A stretch of DNA of 64,000 nt from Ferrimonas sediminicola (GTDB taxonomy: Bacteria; Pseudomonadota; Gammaproteobacteria; Enterobacterales; Shewanellaceae), in contig NZ_SWCI01000001.1 of the NCBI RefSeq assembly GCF_005116715.1, forward strand, positions 558,001-622,000, in the 5' to 3' direction. Position 1 is the stretch's first letter. Each line of letters opens with the position of its first letter. Of the stretch, positions 18,980 through 27,870 are shown piece by piece. Below the pieces are notes generated by a model. It ran no database searches and was not told where the DNA came from. It worked only from the letters and a program-made list of their open reading frames with translations. Both the position numbers and the translations under genes were made by a program.

Positions 18980-19309
18980 TCAGAACATCAGCATGCGGTT
19001 GCTGTAGAGGATCAGTCCAATCAGGACCACGGGCAGCAGGTTGGCCAGCAGGGAGAACACGCCGCTGCTGCCCGCACCTTTGCGCAGGGCATTGAGGCTG
19101 CTGCCAATCCCCATCAGGTTGACCACGAAGCCGAGCATGGCCACCACCAGGGCGGCGATCATCGCCCATCCACCGGCACCGCCCATCATGTTGGCCACCT
19201 CCTCGGGAGTCTGGACGAAGACATAGGGGGCAAAGGCGACGAAGAAGGCGGCCAGGTACAGGGCCATGGCGATGCCGAAACGTTTCAGGCCGTGGTTGGT
19301 GGGGTTCAC
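18980..19309 (-). CDS. Membrane protein of unknown function (109 residues)
   Basis: GTG start at 19309 with GGGAGAG at good spacing. Three hydrophobic segments are visible: MALYLAAFFVAFAPYVFV, GWAMIAALVVAMLGFVVNLMG and SLLANLLPVVLIGLILY. The N-terminus (MNPTNHGLKRFG) is basic, suggesting a cytoplasmic start. The family is not recognised. It heads a two-gene unit with the 85-residue membrane protein, between two strong terminators, so the pair is an isolated transcription unit. Confidence 0.7.
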   Translation of the reverse strand: MNPTNHGLKRFGIAMALYLAAFFVAFAPYVFVQTPEEVANMMGGAGGWAMIAALVVAMLGFVVNLMGIGSSLNALRKGAGSSGVFSLLANLLPVVLIGLILYSNRMLMF

Positions 19310-19334
19310 AGATCTCTCCCGCTGCTGAAAATCG

Positions 19335-19364
19335 AAAAAGCCGGGGCAGTGCCCCGGCTTTTTT
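19335..19364. terminator. Bidirectional terminator upstream of the small membrane genes
   Basis: AAGCCGGGGC-AGT-GCCCCGGCTT with A-run and T-run on the two sides. On the minus strand it ends the NhaC-family transporter transcript before the membrane gene pair. Confidence 0.9.
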
Positions 19365-19385
19365 AACAGGTAACTGAAGGGTTTA

Positions 19386-20717
19386 TTATGCCTTGCGCAG
19401 GCTCACCATGACAACGGCAACCGCAGCCAGCACCAGGCAGTACCAGGCGTTGGACACCACCACCAGGGGGGAGAGTTTGAAGGTGGCGCCGGTCAGCAGG
19501 GCCTGAGCACCCCAGGGGATCAGACCCTGGGTGATGCAGGAGAAGATATCCAGCATGGAGGCGGCACGACGCTTGCGAACGCCGTGGCGCTGTGCCAGAT
19601 CCTTGGCCACGGAACCGGTGATGATGATGGATACCGTGTTGTTGGCGGTGCACAGGTTGGTGGCCGACACGATGCTGGCCATCCCCAGCTCGGCGGCGCG
19701 GGGGGACTGCTCCTTCTTGCTGAAGCGGGCGATGGCGGCGGCGGCGTTATTGGCCAGCCAGTTGAGGCCACCCTGCTGCTTCATCAGGGCGGCCAGGCCT
19801 CCCACCAGCATGGAGAGCAGGAAGATCTCCTGCATGCCGGTAAAGCCGGCGTAGACGTCCTTACCCAGCTGCATGGCGCTGTACTCTCCACCGGCGATGG
19901 CGCTGACGCCAGCCAGCAGGATGCCGGCAGGCAGCACCAGGAACACATTCACACCAGCCACGGCCAGCACCAGGATGGTCAGGTAGGGCAGTACCTTGAT
20001 CAGATCGTAGCTGCCTGCTTCCACGGCGCTCTGACCGGAACCCAGTACCAGGAACAACACGAAGGTGATGGCGGCGGCGGGCGCGGAAACGCGGATGTTT
20101 TCGCGGAACTTGTCCTTCATCTCACACCCTTGGGTACGGGTGGCAGCGATGGTGGTGTCGGAGATGATGGAGAGGTTGTCACCAAACATGGCGCCGGAGA
20201 TCACCGCACCGGCCATCAGGGCTGGATCGATGCCTGCCTGCTGGGCGATGCCGTAGGCCACCGGCGCCAGGGCGCCGATGGTGCCCATGGAGGTGCCCAT
20301 GGAGGTGGCAATGAAGCCGGCGATCAGGAAGAAGCCGGGCAGCAGCAGCGAGGCGGGGATCAGGGTCAGGCCCAGGGCCACGGTGGCGTCCACACCGCCG
20401 GTGGCCTTGGCCACGGAGGCAAAGGCGCCTGCCAGCAGATAGATCAGGCACATGGCGATGATGTTGTTGTCGGCGATGCCGGCAATAAACTGATCCAGGC
20501 TCTTGTCGATGGCCTGGCGGGCCAGGGCAAAGGCCAGCACGATGGCGGGAAGGATGGCGATCACCGGGGAGAGCTGATAGAAGGCGAAATCCGCCCCCAG
20601 GCTTTGGTGATAGAGGCCGGCACCCACGAAGGTGGCCAGGAACAGCAGCAGCGGAAGCAGGGCAACGGCGGAGCTGCTCTGGGGCTGGGCGGCGGTAAGG
20701 GTTTGGGACTGACTCAT
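19386..20717 (-). CDS. metT: NhaC-family transporter, probable methionine transporter MetT
   Basis: About 443 residues from ATG 20717 (AAGAGA upstream), with eleven or twelve membrane segments. Motifs include SATNLCTANNTVSIIITG near the C-terminus, GFIATSMGTSMGTIGALAPVAYG in the middle and GAMFGDNLSIISDTTIAATRTQG, all typical of the Na+/H+ antiporter NhaC superfamily (PF03553). The specific call to methionine rests on an array of MetJ operators (20833-20856) in its promoter, matching metT of Shewanella and Vibrio in the known MetJ regulon. Without that it would be called only an NhaC-family carrier. An in-frame start at 20780 is too close to the operator and is rejected. Confidence 0.78.
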   Translation of the reverse strand: MSQSQTLTAAQPQSSSAVALLPLLLFLATFVGAGLYHQSLGADFAFYQLSPVIAILPAIVLAFALARQAIDKSLDQFIAGIADNNIIAMCLIYLLAGAFASVAKATGGVDATVALGLTLIPASLLLPGFFLIAGFIATSMGTSMGTIGALAPVAYGIAQQAGIDPALMAGAVISGAMFGDNLSIISDTTIAATRTQGCEMKDKFRENIRVSAPAAAITFVLFLVLGSGQSAVEAGSYDLIKVLPYLTILVLAVAGVNVFLVLPAGILLAGVSAIAGGEYSAMQLGKDVYAGFTGMQEIFLLSMLVGGLAALMKQQGGLNWLANNAAAAIARFSKKEQSPRAAELGMASIVSATNLCTANNTVSIIITGSVAKDLAQRHGVRKRRAASMLDIFSCITQGLIPWGAQALLTGATFKLSPLVVVSNAWYCLVLAAVAVVMVSLRKA

Positions 20718-20832
20718 GCTATCTCTTATCTCTTGCAACCTGCGGCCATCCTGGTCTGCGGCGTGAACTCGACACCCCATGTCGAGTGGGCAATGGCCGC
20801 ATTGTGTCGGATCTCCGCAACTGTGTCAATCT

Positions 20833-20856
20833 AGACGTCTAGACGTTTTGATGTTT
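20833..20856 (-). promoter_or_regulatory. MetJ operator array (met boxes)
   Basis: Three tandem eight-base units: AGACGTCT (20833-20840, perfect consensus), AGACGTTT (20841-20848, seven of eight) and TGATGTTT (20849-20856, five of eight). MetJ with S-adenosylmethionine binds such head-to-tail met boxes and represses. The array lies about 115 bases before the transporter start and about 90 before mpl on the other side; by family knowledge the transporter is the target. Confidence 0.88.
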
Positions 20857-20944
20857 TTGCATCTTGGTGGCCATAACTGATTGTTTTTGCCGCCATGGAG
20901 GCGCAGAAGGTACACTGACGCCAGTTTGATATCGGGATCTCGCC

Positions 20945-22297
20945 ATGCACGTTCATATTCTGGGGATCTGCGGCACCTTCATGGGCGGCATCGCCCTGCT
21001 GGCCCGCAGTCTCGGCCATAGGGTCACCGGCAGTGACGCTAACGTCTATCCACCCATGAGCACTCAGCTCGAAGAGCTGGGGATCGAGTTGATCCAGGGT
21101 TTTGAGCCTGACCAGCTGGAACCGGAGCCGGACATCGTGGTGATCGGCAACGCCATGAGCCGGGGCAACCCCTGTGTGGAAGCGGTGCTGGATCGGGGGC
21201 TGAGATACACCAGCGGTCCCCAGTTCCTGTCGGAGTTTGTTCTGCCCCAGCGCTGGGTGCTGGCGGTTGCCGGCACCCATGGCAAAACCACCACCGCCTC
21301 CATGCTGGCCTGGTTGCTGGAGGACAACGATCTGGCTCCCGGTTTCCTGATTGGCGGGGTGCCACGGGAGTTCGGCGTGTCCGCTCGCCTGGGCGAGACC
21401 CCCTTCTTCGTGGTGGAGGCGGATGAGTACGACACCGCCTTTTTTGATAAGCGCTCCAAGTTTGTCCATTACCGTCCCCGTACCCTGGTGATGAACAACC
21501 TGGAGTTCGATCATGCCGACATCTTCTCTTGTGTGGCGGACATCCAGCGTCAGTTCCATCACCTGATGCGCACCGTGCCCGGCAGTGGCCAGGTGATCTG
21601 GCCCCAACAGGATGCCAATCTGGCCCAGGTGATCCAGATGGGATGCTGGAGCGAACAGGTGGTGATCGGCGAAGGAGGCTGGAAGGCGGTGATGCTCACC
21701 GACGATGGCAGCCGCTTCCAGGTGTGGCTGGACGGAGAGATTCAGGGGGAGGTGAACTGGGAGCTGATCGGCGAACACAACATCAGCAATGCCCTGGGCG
21801 CCCTGGCGGCGGCGCGCCATGTGGGGGTGCGCCCCGCCGACGGCATCGCCTCCCTGGGCCGGTTCCAGGGGCCTAAGCGGCGCATGGAGCTCAGGGGCGA
21901 GGCTAACGGGGTGCGGGTCTACGACGATTTCGCCCATCATCCCACTGCCATCCAGACCAGTCTGGCGGGGATGCGCGCCAAGGTGGGCCGCGGCCGGGTA
22001 CTGGCGGTGCTCGAGCCCCGCTCCAACACCATGAAGGCCGGGGTGCACCAGGCGACTCTGGCGGCAGCCCTGAAGGACGCTGACGAGGCCTTCCTGCTGC
22101 AGCCGGAGGGGTTGCAGTGGGATCTGGCCGCCGCCATGGGGGACGCCCCGGTGCCGGTAACCCTGTCCGCCAGTGTCGAGGCGCTGGTGGCGGAACTGGT
22201 GAAGGGGGTCCGGGCGGGCGATACTGTGGTGGTGATGAGCAACGGCGGTTTTGATGGCATCCACGGCAAGCTGCTGAGCGCACTGGAGGCGCTGTAA
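20945..22297 (+). CDS. mpl: UDP-N-acetylmuramate:L-alanyl-gamma-D-glutamyl-meso-diaminopimelate ligase
   Basis: A 450-residue Mur-ligase. It opens [20 protein letters not shown], the Mpl form of the uracil-binding N-terminus, and has the ATP loop [10 protein letters not shown] at about 110-119, the [19 protein letters not shown] block, and [17 protein letters not shown]. The C-terminal part has [12 protein letters not shown] with the expected catalytic residues. Mpl attaches the recycled murein tripeptide to UDP-MurNAc, so it belongs to cell-wall recycling, as does anmK at 61476. It overlaps ubiX by one base (TAATG). Confidence 0.96.
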   Translation: MHVHILGICGTFMGGIALLARSLGHRVTGSDANVYPPMSTQLEELGIELIQGFEPDQLEPEPDIVVIGNAMSRGNPCVEAVLDRGLRYTSGPQFLSEFVLPQRWVLAVAGTHGKTTTASMLAWLLEDNDLAPGFLIGGVPREFGVSARLGETPFFVVEADEYDTAFFDKRSKFVHYRPRTLVMNNLEFDHADIFSCVADIQRQFHHLMRTVPGSGQVIWPQQDANLAQVIQMGCWSEQVVIGEGGWKAVMLTDDGSRFQVWLDGEIQGEVNWELIGEHNISNALGALAAARHVGVRPADGIASLGRFQGPKRRMELRGEANGVRVYDDFAHHPTAIQTSLAGMRAKVGRGRVLAVLEPRSNTMKAGVHQATLAAALKDADEAFLLQPEGLQWDLAAAMGDAPVPVTLSASVEALVAELVKGVRAGDTVVVMSNGGFDGIHGKLLSALEAL

Positions 22298-22935
22298 TGA
22301 AAAAGTGTGATCAAACTATCACTTTGGCCTTTACCGGTGCCTCCGGTGCCCCCTACGGGCTGCGGTTGCTGGAGTGTTTGCTACAATCCGGCCGCAAGGT
22401 ATTTGTGATGATCTCCGCGGCCGCCCGGGTGGTGTTCGTTGAGGAGCAGAAGTTTGCCTTGCCGGGTAACCCCAAAGCCTGCGGTGACCTGCTCCGGGCC
22501 CATTTCGGAGTCAGCGAAGAGCAGCTGCAGGTGTTTGGCAAGGAGGAGTGGTTTTCACCGGTGGCGTCCGGATCCGCCGCTCCCCGGCAAATGGTTATCT
22601 GCCCCTGCTCCACCGGGACCCTGGCCGCCGTGGCCAGCGGTATGAGCAACAACCTCATCGAACGGGCCGCAGACGTGGTGCTCAAGGAGCGGGGCCAGCT
22701 GATTCTGGTGCCCCGTGAGACGCCATTTCACGCCATTCACCTGGAGCATATGCTCAAGCTGAGCCAACTCGGTGCCACCATCATGCCGGCGGCGCCAGGC
22801 TTCTACAACCAGCCCAAGTCCATAGAGGATCTGGTGGACTTTATGGTGGCAAGGATTCTGGATCATCTGGATATTGAACATCAGTTGTTGCCCCGCTGGG
22901 GCTATGGCAACCCTACAGACCCAAACAGAGAATAA
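22297..22935 (+). CDS. ubiX: Flavin prenyltransferase UbiX
   Basis: A 212-residue flavoprotein of the UbiX/Pad1 family, with [20 protein letters not shown] at the N-terminus and the conserved [25 protein letters not shown] in the middle, followed by [19 protein letters not shown]. It makes prenylated FMN, the cofactor of the decarboxylase UbiD in ubiquinone synthesis. The start overlaps the mpl stop by one base, indicating translational coupling, and hpt follows three bases after its stop. Confidence 0.95.
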   Translation: MKKCDQTITLAFTGASGAPYGLRLLECLLQSGRKVFVMISAAARVVFVEEQKFALPGNPKACGDLLRAHFGVSEEQLQVFGKEEWFSPVASGSAAPRQMVICPCSTGTLAAVASGMSNNLIERAADVVLKERGQLILVPRETPFHAIHLEHMLKLSQLGATIMPAAPGFYNQPKSIEDLVDFMVARILDHLDIEHQLLPRWGYGNPTDPNRE

Positions 22936-22937
22936 CT

Positions 22938-23471
22938 ATGAAGCATACCCTGGAAGTGATGATCTCCGAGGCGGAGATCAACCAAGCCCTGGACAAGATG
23001 GCCGAGCAGATTAACCGGGACTACGCCGGTGTAGACTCCCTGCTGGTGGTGGGCCTGCTCAAAGGCTCCGTCATCGTCATGTCGGATCTGGTTCGCCGCC
23101 TGGACGGCAACGTCCATCTGGATTTCATGACCGCCTCCTCCTACGGTGAGAGCACCGAGTCCAGCGGCGACGTGAAGATCGTCATGGACCTGGCTCGCTC
23201 CATCAAGAACCGCCACGTGCTGGTGGTGGAGGACATCATCGACACCGGCCGCACCCTGTCCAAGGTGTTGGCGCTGCTGAAGTCCCGCGAGCCTGCGTCC
23301 CTGGCCATCGCCTCCTTCCTGGATAAGCCCAGCCGCCGCCTGGTTGACGTGGAGGTGAAGTACGTCGGTGTGGCCATTCCCGACGAGTTTGTCGTCGGCT
23401 ACGGCCTGGATTACGCCGAAGCCTACCGTCAGTTGCCCTACATTGCCAAGGTGATCCCCGCCGAGGAGTGA
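22938..23471 (+). CDS. hpt: Hypoxanthine phosphoribosyltransferase
   Basis: A 177-residue purine salvage enzyme. The PRPP-binding signature VLVVEDIIDTGRTLSKVL is at about 95-112, LLVVGLLKGSVIVMSDLVRR near residue 36 gives the second phosphate loop, and the substrate-specificity part YVGVAIPDEFVVGYGLDYAE is near the C-terminus. Converts hypoxanthine and guanine to IMP and GMP. Third gene of mpl-ubiX-hpt and followed by a hairpin at 23492-23513. In E. coli hpt also lies next to yadGH, as here. Confidence 0.96.
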   Translation: MKHTLEVMISEAEINQALDKMAEQINRDYAGVDSLLVVGLLKGSVIVMSDLVRRLDGNVHLDFMTASSYGESTESSGDVKIVMDLARSIKNRHVLVVEDIIDTGRTLSKVLALLKSREPASLAIASFLDKPSRRLVDVEVKYVGVAIPDEFVVGYGLDYAEAYRQLPYIAKVIPAEE

Positions 23472-23491
23472 TTCCGGCCGCTGACTGACTC

Positions 23492-23513
23492 AAGGGCGCC
23501 CCGAGGCGCCCTT
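23492..23513 (+). terminator. Hairpin after hpt
   Basis: AAGGGCGCC-CCGA-GGCGCCCTT, a perfect nine-base-pair stem about 20 bases past hpt. The T-run is short (TTG), so it may be a weak or rho-assisted terminator. Confidence 0.65.
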
Positions 23514-23593
23514 GCTGTATCTGCTCACTGTCTAGGTGAGTTTTACCGACAAACTCGCTTCGCGTAATCGCTTTTATCTTTTGGTGGCGGGGG

Positions 23594-23599
23594 TATAAT
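23594..23599 (+). promoter_or_regulatory. Consensus -10 box upstream of yadG
   Basis: TATAAT, perfect -10 sequence, 28 bases before the chosen yadG start. No strong -35 lies 17 bases upstream, so the promoter call is moderate. Confidence 0.5.
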
Positions 23600-23626
23600 G
23601 GCGGCCTGATCAGCTTGGAGCCGACC

Positions 23627-24565
23627 ATGACCCAGCGCGTGCCAGCACTCGAAATTACCGACCTGAAAAAGACCTATCCCGGCGGAGTCAGAGCCCTGAA
23701 GGGGATCAACCTCTCCGTCGAGGCTGGGGATTTCTTCGCCCTGCTCGGCCCCAATGGCGCCGGCAAGTCCACCACTATCGGCATCATCAGCTCCCTGGTG
23801 AACAAGAGTTCGGGCTCGGTCAAGGTGTTTGGCCATCCCCTCGATACCGAGCTGGAGGCGGCCAAACGCCACATCGGCCTGGTGCCCCAGGAGTTCAACT
23901 TCAACCAGTTCGAGACGGTGAAACAGATCGTCGTCAACCAGGCTGGCTACTACGGCGTACCCCGGGCCCTGGCCGAGGAGCGGGCCAGGGAGTATCTGAC
24001 CCAGCTGGAGCTGTGGGACAAGCGCGACACCCCGGCCCGCAACCTCTCCGGGGGGATGAAGCGCCGACTGATGATCGCCCGGGCACTGATGCACCACCCC
24101 AGGCTGCTGATCCTCGATGAGCCCACCGCCGGGGTGGACATCGAGATCCGCCGCTCTATGTGGGAGTTCCTGCGCCGCATCAACGGCCAGGGGGTGACCA
24201 TCATCCTCACCACCCACTACCTGGAGGAGGCGGAGATGCTGTGTCGCAACATCGGCATCATCGACAAGGGGGAACTGGTGGAGTGCACCTCGATGAAGGC
24301 GCTGCTGGCCAAGCTCAGCGTGGAGACCTTCATCCTGGATCTGGCGCCGGGCAGCCCCGCTGCGGATCTGACCCCCTTTCCCTATCGTCGTCTGGACGCT
24401 CACACCCTGGAGGTGGACGTGGCCAAGGACGATGGGCTCAATGCGGTGTTTACCAAGCTGACCGAACAGAGGATCGAAGTGCTGTCCATGAGAAATCGGG
24501 CCAACCGGCTGGAGGAGTTGTTTGTCTCCTTGGTGGAGAATGGCCGTAAGGAGGAGCAGGCGTGA
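23627..24565 (+). CDS. yadG: ABC transporter ATP-binding protein YadG
   Basis: A 312-residue ATPase closely resembling E. coli YadG. Walker A is GPNGAGKST at residues 41-49, the signature is LSGGMKRRLMIARAL near residue 140, and Walker B is LLILDEPTAGVDIE near residue 160, followed by TTHYLEEAEMLC. The C-terminal 80 residues (FILDLAPGSP, LSMRNRANRLEELFVSLV) also match YadG. ATG 23627 has GGAG six bases upstream; a TTG start at 23615 is rejected. It powers the ABC-2 permease encoded next (GTGA overlap of four bases). The transported molecule is not known. Confidence 0.95.
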   Translation: MTQRVPALEITDLKKTYPGGVRALKGINLSVEAGDFFALLGPNGAGKSTTIGIISSLVNKSSGSVKVFGHPLDTELEAAKRHIGLVPQEFNFNQFETVKQIVVNQAGYYGVPRALAEERAREYLTQLELWDKRDTPARNLSGGMKRRLMIARALMHHPRLLILDEPTAGVDIEIRRSMWEFLRRINGQGVTIILTTHYLEEAEMLCRNIGIIDKGELVECTSMKALLAKLSVETFILDLAPGSPAADLTPFPYRRLDAHTLEVDVAKDDGLNAVFTKLTEQRIEVLSMRNRANRLEELFVSLVENGRKEEQA

Positions 24566-25332
24566 GTCACCCCCATTACATCGCCTTCAGCAGTCTGCTG
24601 CGCAAGGAGATCACCCGTTTTTCCCGCATCTGGGTGCAGACCCTGGTGCCGCCGGCGATCACCATGACCCTCTACTTCCTGATCTTCGGCAACCTGGTGG
24701 GCAGCCGCATCGGTCAGATGGGCGGCTTCAGCTACATGGAGTTCATCATGCCCGGATTGATCATGATGTCGGTGATCACCAACTCCTACTCCAACGTGGC
24801 CAGCTCCTTCTACAGCGCCAAGTTTCAGCGCAACATCGAGGAGCTGCTGGTGGCGCCGGTGCCCAATGTGCTGATCATCCTTGGCTACATCGGCGGCGGT
24901 GTGGCCCGCGGCCTGTGTGTCGGCGCCATCGTCACCGCGGTGGCGCTGCTGTTTGTCGATATTCAGGTGCACAACCCCTGGGTGCTGGTGTCGGTGGTGG
25001 TACTTTCGTCGGTGCTGTTCTCCCTGGCGGGGCTGCTCAACGCCATCTTCGCCAACAGCTTCGACGACATCAGCATCATCCCCACCTTCGTGCTGACGCC
25101 GCTGACCTACCTCGGCGGGGTGTTCTACTCCATCAGCATGTTGCCGGGGTTCTGGCAGGGGGTGTCCAAGCTCAACCCCATCGTCTACATGATCAACGCC
25201 TTCCGCTACGGTTTTCTCGGCAGCAGTGACATCGGTCTGGGCAGCGCCTTCGCGGTGATCCTCACCTTTGTGGCCCTGTTCTTTGCCATCGCCTACCACC
25301 TGATCAACAAGGGGACCGGCCTGCGTCATTGA
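24562..25332 (+). CDS. yadH: ABC-2 type transporter permease YadH
   Basis: A 256-residue integral membrane protein with about six hydrophobic segments. The ABC-2 permease pattern is seen in PPAITMTLYFLIFGNLVGSR near the N-terminus, MEFIMPGLIMMSVITNSYSN, LSSVLFSLAGLLNAIFANSF and PLTYLGGVFYSISMLPGFW. GTG start overlapping the yadG stop by four bases. It forms the channel of the YadGH exporter with yadG. Its TGA stop overlaps a possible TTG start of the following gene. Confidence 0.94.
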   Translation: MSHPHYIAFSSLLRKEITRFSRIWVQTLVPPAITMTLYFLIFGNLVGSRIGQMGGFSYMEFIMPGLIMMSVITNSYSNVASSFYSAKFQRNIEELLVAPVPNVLIILGYIGGGVARGLCVGAIVTAVALLFVDIQVHNPWVLVSVVVLSSVLFSLAGLLNAIFANSFDDISIIPTFVLTPLTYLGGVFYSISMLPGFWQGVSKLNPIVYMINAFRYGFLGSSDIGLGSAFAVILTFVALFFAIAYHLINKGTGLRH

Positions 25333-25391
25333 GACTGGCCAGCGGCGGCTTCGGCTGCCGCAACCCCGTCGACCTCTGTTTGGGACCCTCT

Positions 25392-26114
25392 ATGTACGAC
25401 GCCAACTCCCGCAGCATCCTCTCCAACCAGCCCGGAGTCCATGAGCGCCTGCCGGCCCTGGTGCGCAAGCACCTGGCCGGCCCCTTCAGGAAGCCGTTTC
25501 ACGACGCCACCCTGGAGACCTTCTACCGGATTCGCGCCTGGATCCGGGCCGATGGCCGGCCGCTGATCTTCGACTCCTGCTGCGGGGTGGGGGAGAGCAC
25601 CGCCAATCTGGCCGGGCGTCACCCCGGGTCACTGGTGATCGGCATGGACAAGTCGGCCCACCGCCTGGGCAAGCATGAGGGCTACCGTCAGGAGGCGGAC
25701 AACTACCTGCTGGCGCGGGTGGACCTCAACGACTTCTGGCGGCTGGCCGCGGCGGACGGCTGGCGCCTGAGCCATCACTACCTGCTCTATCCCAACCCCT
25801 GGCCCAAATCCGCCCACCTGCAGCGTCGCTGGCATGGGGCGGCGGTGTTCCCCTACTTGCTGATGCTGGGAGGTGATCTGGAGATGCGTTCCAACTGGCC
25901 CCTCTACCTGCAGGAGTTCGCCCAGGCCCTGAGCCTGGCCGGGATCGCTGCCCAGGTTGGCCCCCTGGCATTGGATGGGGAGGATCTGACCCCCTTTGAG
26001 CGCAAATACCGCCTCAGCGGTCAGCCCCTGTACCGGCTGACGGCGGATCTGAAGGAGTTTACTCTGCCCTGGCAACAGAGTTTGCACCTGCCGGCGGATC
26101 CCGCTAAAAGTTAG
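25392..26114 (+). CDS. TrmB-like SAM-dependent methyltransferase
   Basis: About 240 residues from ATG 25392. It resembles tRNA (guanine-N7)-methyltransferase TrmB: a SAM loop FDSCCGVGESTANLA near residue 58, the acidic residue in VIGMDKSAHRL, and the family motif YPNPWPKSAHLQRR (TrmB has YPNPWPK followed by a basic cluster). The N-terminal RSILSNQPGVHERLP differs from canonical TrmB, so this is a paralog and its target could be another RNA. A TTG at 25329 overlapping the yadH stop could add 21 residues. Its position directly behind yadH suggests cotranscription. Confidence 0.72.
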   Translation: MYDANSRSILSNQPGVHERLPALVRKHLAGPFRKPFHDATLETFYRIRAWIRADGRPLIFDSCCGVGESTANLAGRHPGSLVIGMDKSAHRLGKHEGYRQEADNYLLARVDLNDFWRLAAADGWRLSHHYLLYPNPWPKSAHLQRRWHGAAVFPYLLMLGGDLEMRSNWPLYLQEFAQALSLAGIAAQVGPLALDGEDLTPFERKYRLSGQPLYRLTADLKEFTLPWQQSLHLPADPAKS

Positions 26115-26143
26115 CCGGATTCGCTAATATCGGTCACTTGCCC

Positions 26144-26171
26144 TTGTTATCAATCTGTTTAAGTCTATGAT
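26144..26171 (+). promoter_or_regulatory. Possible promoter of the 31-codon small ORF
   Basis: TTGTTA (26144-26149), 16-base spacer, TATGAT (26166-26171), about 80 bases upstream of the small ORF. A reasonable sigma-70 match. Confidence 0.5.
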
Positions 26172-26248
26172 TTTACATAGACACGGTTCTGGCATGGCTT
26201 TCGCAGACCCCTCCCTGAGAGGAGCGGTAACCCGGAAGGAGCAGCGTG

Positions 26249-26344
26249 ATGAGCAGAGTGCAGCAGAAGTGGTTGGTGATCGGCGTTGGCATGAGCCTGG
26301 TGGTGGCCTCGGAGGGGGCGATCCTGTGGCTGGCAAGTCTCTGA
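26249..26344 (+). CDS. Small single-pass membrane protein, 31 residues
   Basis: A short ORF with ATG at 26249 and an unusually strong ribosome site GGAAGGAG (26234-26241) seven bases upstream. The peptide opens MSRVQQKWLVIGVGMSLVVA and ends in SEGAILWLASL: a short basic head then one 20-residue hydrophobic helix containing a single Glu. Size and layout are like the small regulatory or stabilising subunits of membrane complexes. No family is recognised. A plausible promoter precedes it (26144-26171) and the panD terminator follows on the other strand. It could still be a chance frame; conservation would decide. Confidence 0.55.
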   Translation: MSRVQQKWLVIGVGMSLVVASEGAILWLASL

Positions 26345-26385
26345 GTTTCGGCTCCGTAGCGCGGGATGCCTAGGCGTCGACCCAT

Positions 26386-26410
26386 AAAAAAGCGCCGCAC
26401 CGGGCGACGC
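26386..26410 (-). terminator. Intrinsic terminator of panD
   Basis: On the minus strand GCGTCGC-CCGGT-GCGGCGC (one G-T pair) followed by TTTTTT, 28 bases past the panD stop. Confidence 0.85.
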
Positions 26411-26437
26411 ATTTCTGACTGGGGGTGATCCTGAGGA

Positions 26438-26818
26438 TCAGGCCGCCTGGGTCGGAATGACGTTGGCGGTGCCCTTGATGTCGTTGTCCTGGTTGAGGTA
26501 CACCAGCTGAGGCTTGTGTCCCTTGGCTTCCTCATCGTCCATCACCACGTAGGCACAGATGATCACCCGGTCCTGGGGCTTGGCCTTGTGGGCGGCTGCG
26601 CCGTTTACGGAGATGATCTTGGAGCCTCGTTCGCCACTGATGGCGTAGGTGCTGAAACGCTCACCATTGTCGATGTTGTAGATCTCAATTTTCTCGTACT
26701 CGAGAATGCCGGCGGCGTCCAACAGATCCTGATCGATGGCGCAGGAGCCTTCATACTCCAGCTCCGCGTGGGTAACGCGGGCCTGGTGCAGCTTCCCCTT
26801 CAACATGATACGTTGCAT
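26438..26818 (-). CDS. panD: Aspartate 1-decarboxylase
   Basis: A 126-residue enzyme that matures by self-cleavage. The cleavage site Gly24-Ser25 is in YEGSCAID, giving the pyruvoyl group on Ser25. The start [20 protein letters not shown] and the block [20 protein letters not shown]-like [20 protein letters not shown] are intact. It makes beta-alanine for pantothenate. It follows panC by about 190 bases on the same strand, with a gap long enough for its own promoter. The order panB-panC-panD is the same as in E. coli. Confidence 0.97.
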   Translation of the reverse strand: MQRIMLKGKLHQARVTHAELEYEGSCAIDQDLLDAAGILEYEKIEIYNIDNGERFSTYAISGERGSKIISVNGAAAHKAKPQDRVIICAYVVMDDEEAKGHKPQLVYLNQDNDIKGTANVIPTQAA

Positions 26819-27009
26819 CTAGTTATTCCCTAATTACTTCTGGGTAAGATCCAGCCCCGAAGGGCGAACCGTCTACTTCGCCGCAAGGGCGATGGCTTGT
26901 CGGCCAGCACTCAGGGCACGACGACGCCCGGGAAAGCCTGTTCCCCTAGCGTCGCCGGGCGTGTTGAGTCAGGTTGTCACACCTTTTTAACCTGAGCACT
27001 ATAGCCAAA
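26819..27009. other. Intergenic region between panC and panD
   Basis: About 190 bases. The minus strand contains an imperfect hairpin using CGCCCGG (about 26955) and CCGGGCG (about 26930) that may attenuate panC read-through. No gene was seen. Confidence 0.4.
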
Positions 27010-27861
27010 TCAGTCGGCCAGATCCACCCGCAGGTTGTCGATTAGCCGCGCCCGGCCCAGCTGGGCCGCCGCCAGGATCACCAGCTCCGAATCACCGGAG
27101 ACGGCCTTATCCAGGTTGTGGGCGTGGCAGATGTGGATGTAATCGGTGCTGAAACCGGCGTTGTCCAGGCGCTGGGCCGCCTGCCGCTCCAGCTCGCCGA
27201 AGGCGATCCCCTGGTGCAGCTGCTCGGCCATCCAGTCCAGGGTGCGCTTCAGTTCCGGTGCCCGCTGGCGCTCCTCGGCGGTCAGGTAGCCGTTGCGAGA
27301 GCTCAGGGCCAGGCCGTCACTGGCGCGCACGGTGTCTATCCCCAGGACCTCGACGGGCATATTCAGATCCCGCACCATGGCACGGATCACCGCCAGTTGC
27401 TGGTAGTCCTTCATGCCGAACAGGGCCAGGTCGGGTTGTACCAGGTTGAACAGCTTGCACACCACGGTGGCGACGCCGCGGAAATGGCCGGGACGGCTCT
27501 CACCGCAGTAGCGCATGGAGATGCCGGGCACTTCCACGTAGGTCTGGTTTTCCAGCCCCTGGGGGTAGAGCAGATCCGGGGTGGGGGTGAACAGCAGATC
27601 GGCGCCCAGCTCAACCAGGGCCGCCTGATCCTGCTCCAGGGTGCGGGGGTAGGCGGCGAGGTCCTCGCCGGCCCCGAACTGCATCGGGTTGACGAAGATG
27701 CTGACTACCACCCGCTCCGCACGCTGCTTGGCCTCTTTCACCAGCAAAAGGTGACCTTCGTGTAGATTGCCCATGGTGGGCACAAAGGCGACGCTCTGGC
27801 CCTGGCTTCGCCACTGCTTCAGCTGTTGATGCAGCCGATGGATGTCACTGATGGTTTGCAT
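27010..27861 (-). CDS. panC: Pantothenate synthetase (pantoate-beta-alanine ligase)
   Basis: A 283-residue ligase of the nucleotidyltransferase superfamily. [19 protein letters not shown] is the HxGH nucleotide motif near residue 29, followed by [36 protein letters not shown] and [13 protein letters not shown]. It joins pantoate, made by PanB, to beta-alanine, made by PanD. The start is nine bases after the panB stop, so panB and panC are one operon. Confidence 0.97.
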   Translation of the reverse strand: MQTISDIHRLHQQLKQWRSQGQSVAFVPTMGNLHEGHLLLVKEAKQRAERVVVSIFVNPMQFGAGEDLAAYPRTLEQDQAALVELGADLLFTPTPDLLYPQGLENQTYVEVPGISMRYCGESRPGHFRGVATVVCKLFNLVQPDLALFGMKDYQQLAVIRAMVRDLNMPVEVLGIDTVRASDGLALSSRNGYLTAEERQRAPELKRTLDWMAEQLHQGIAFGELERQAAQRLDNAGFSTDYIHICHAHNLDKAVSGDSELVILAAAQLGRARLIDNLRVDLAD

Positions 27862-27870
27862 GGGCTCTCC

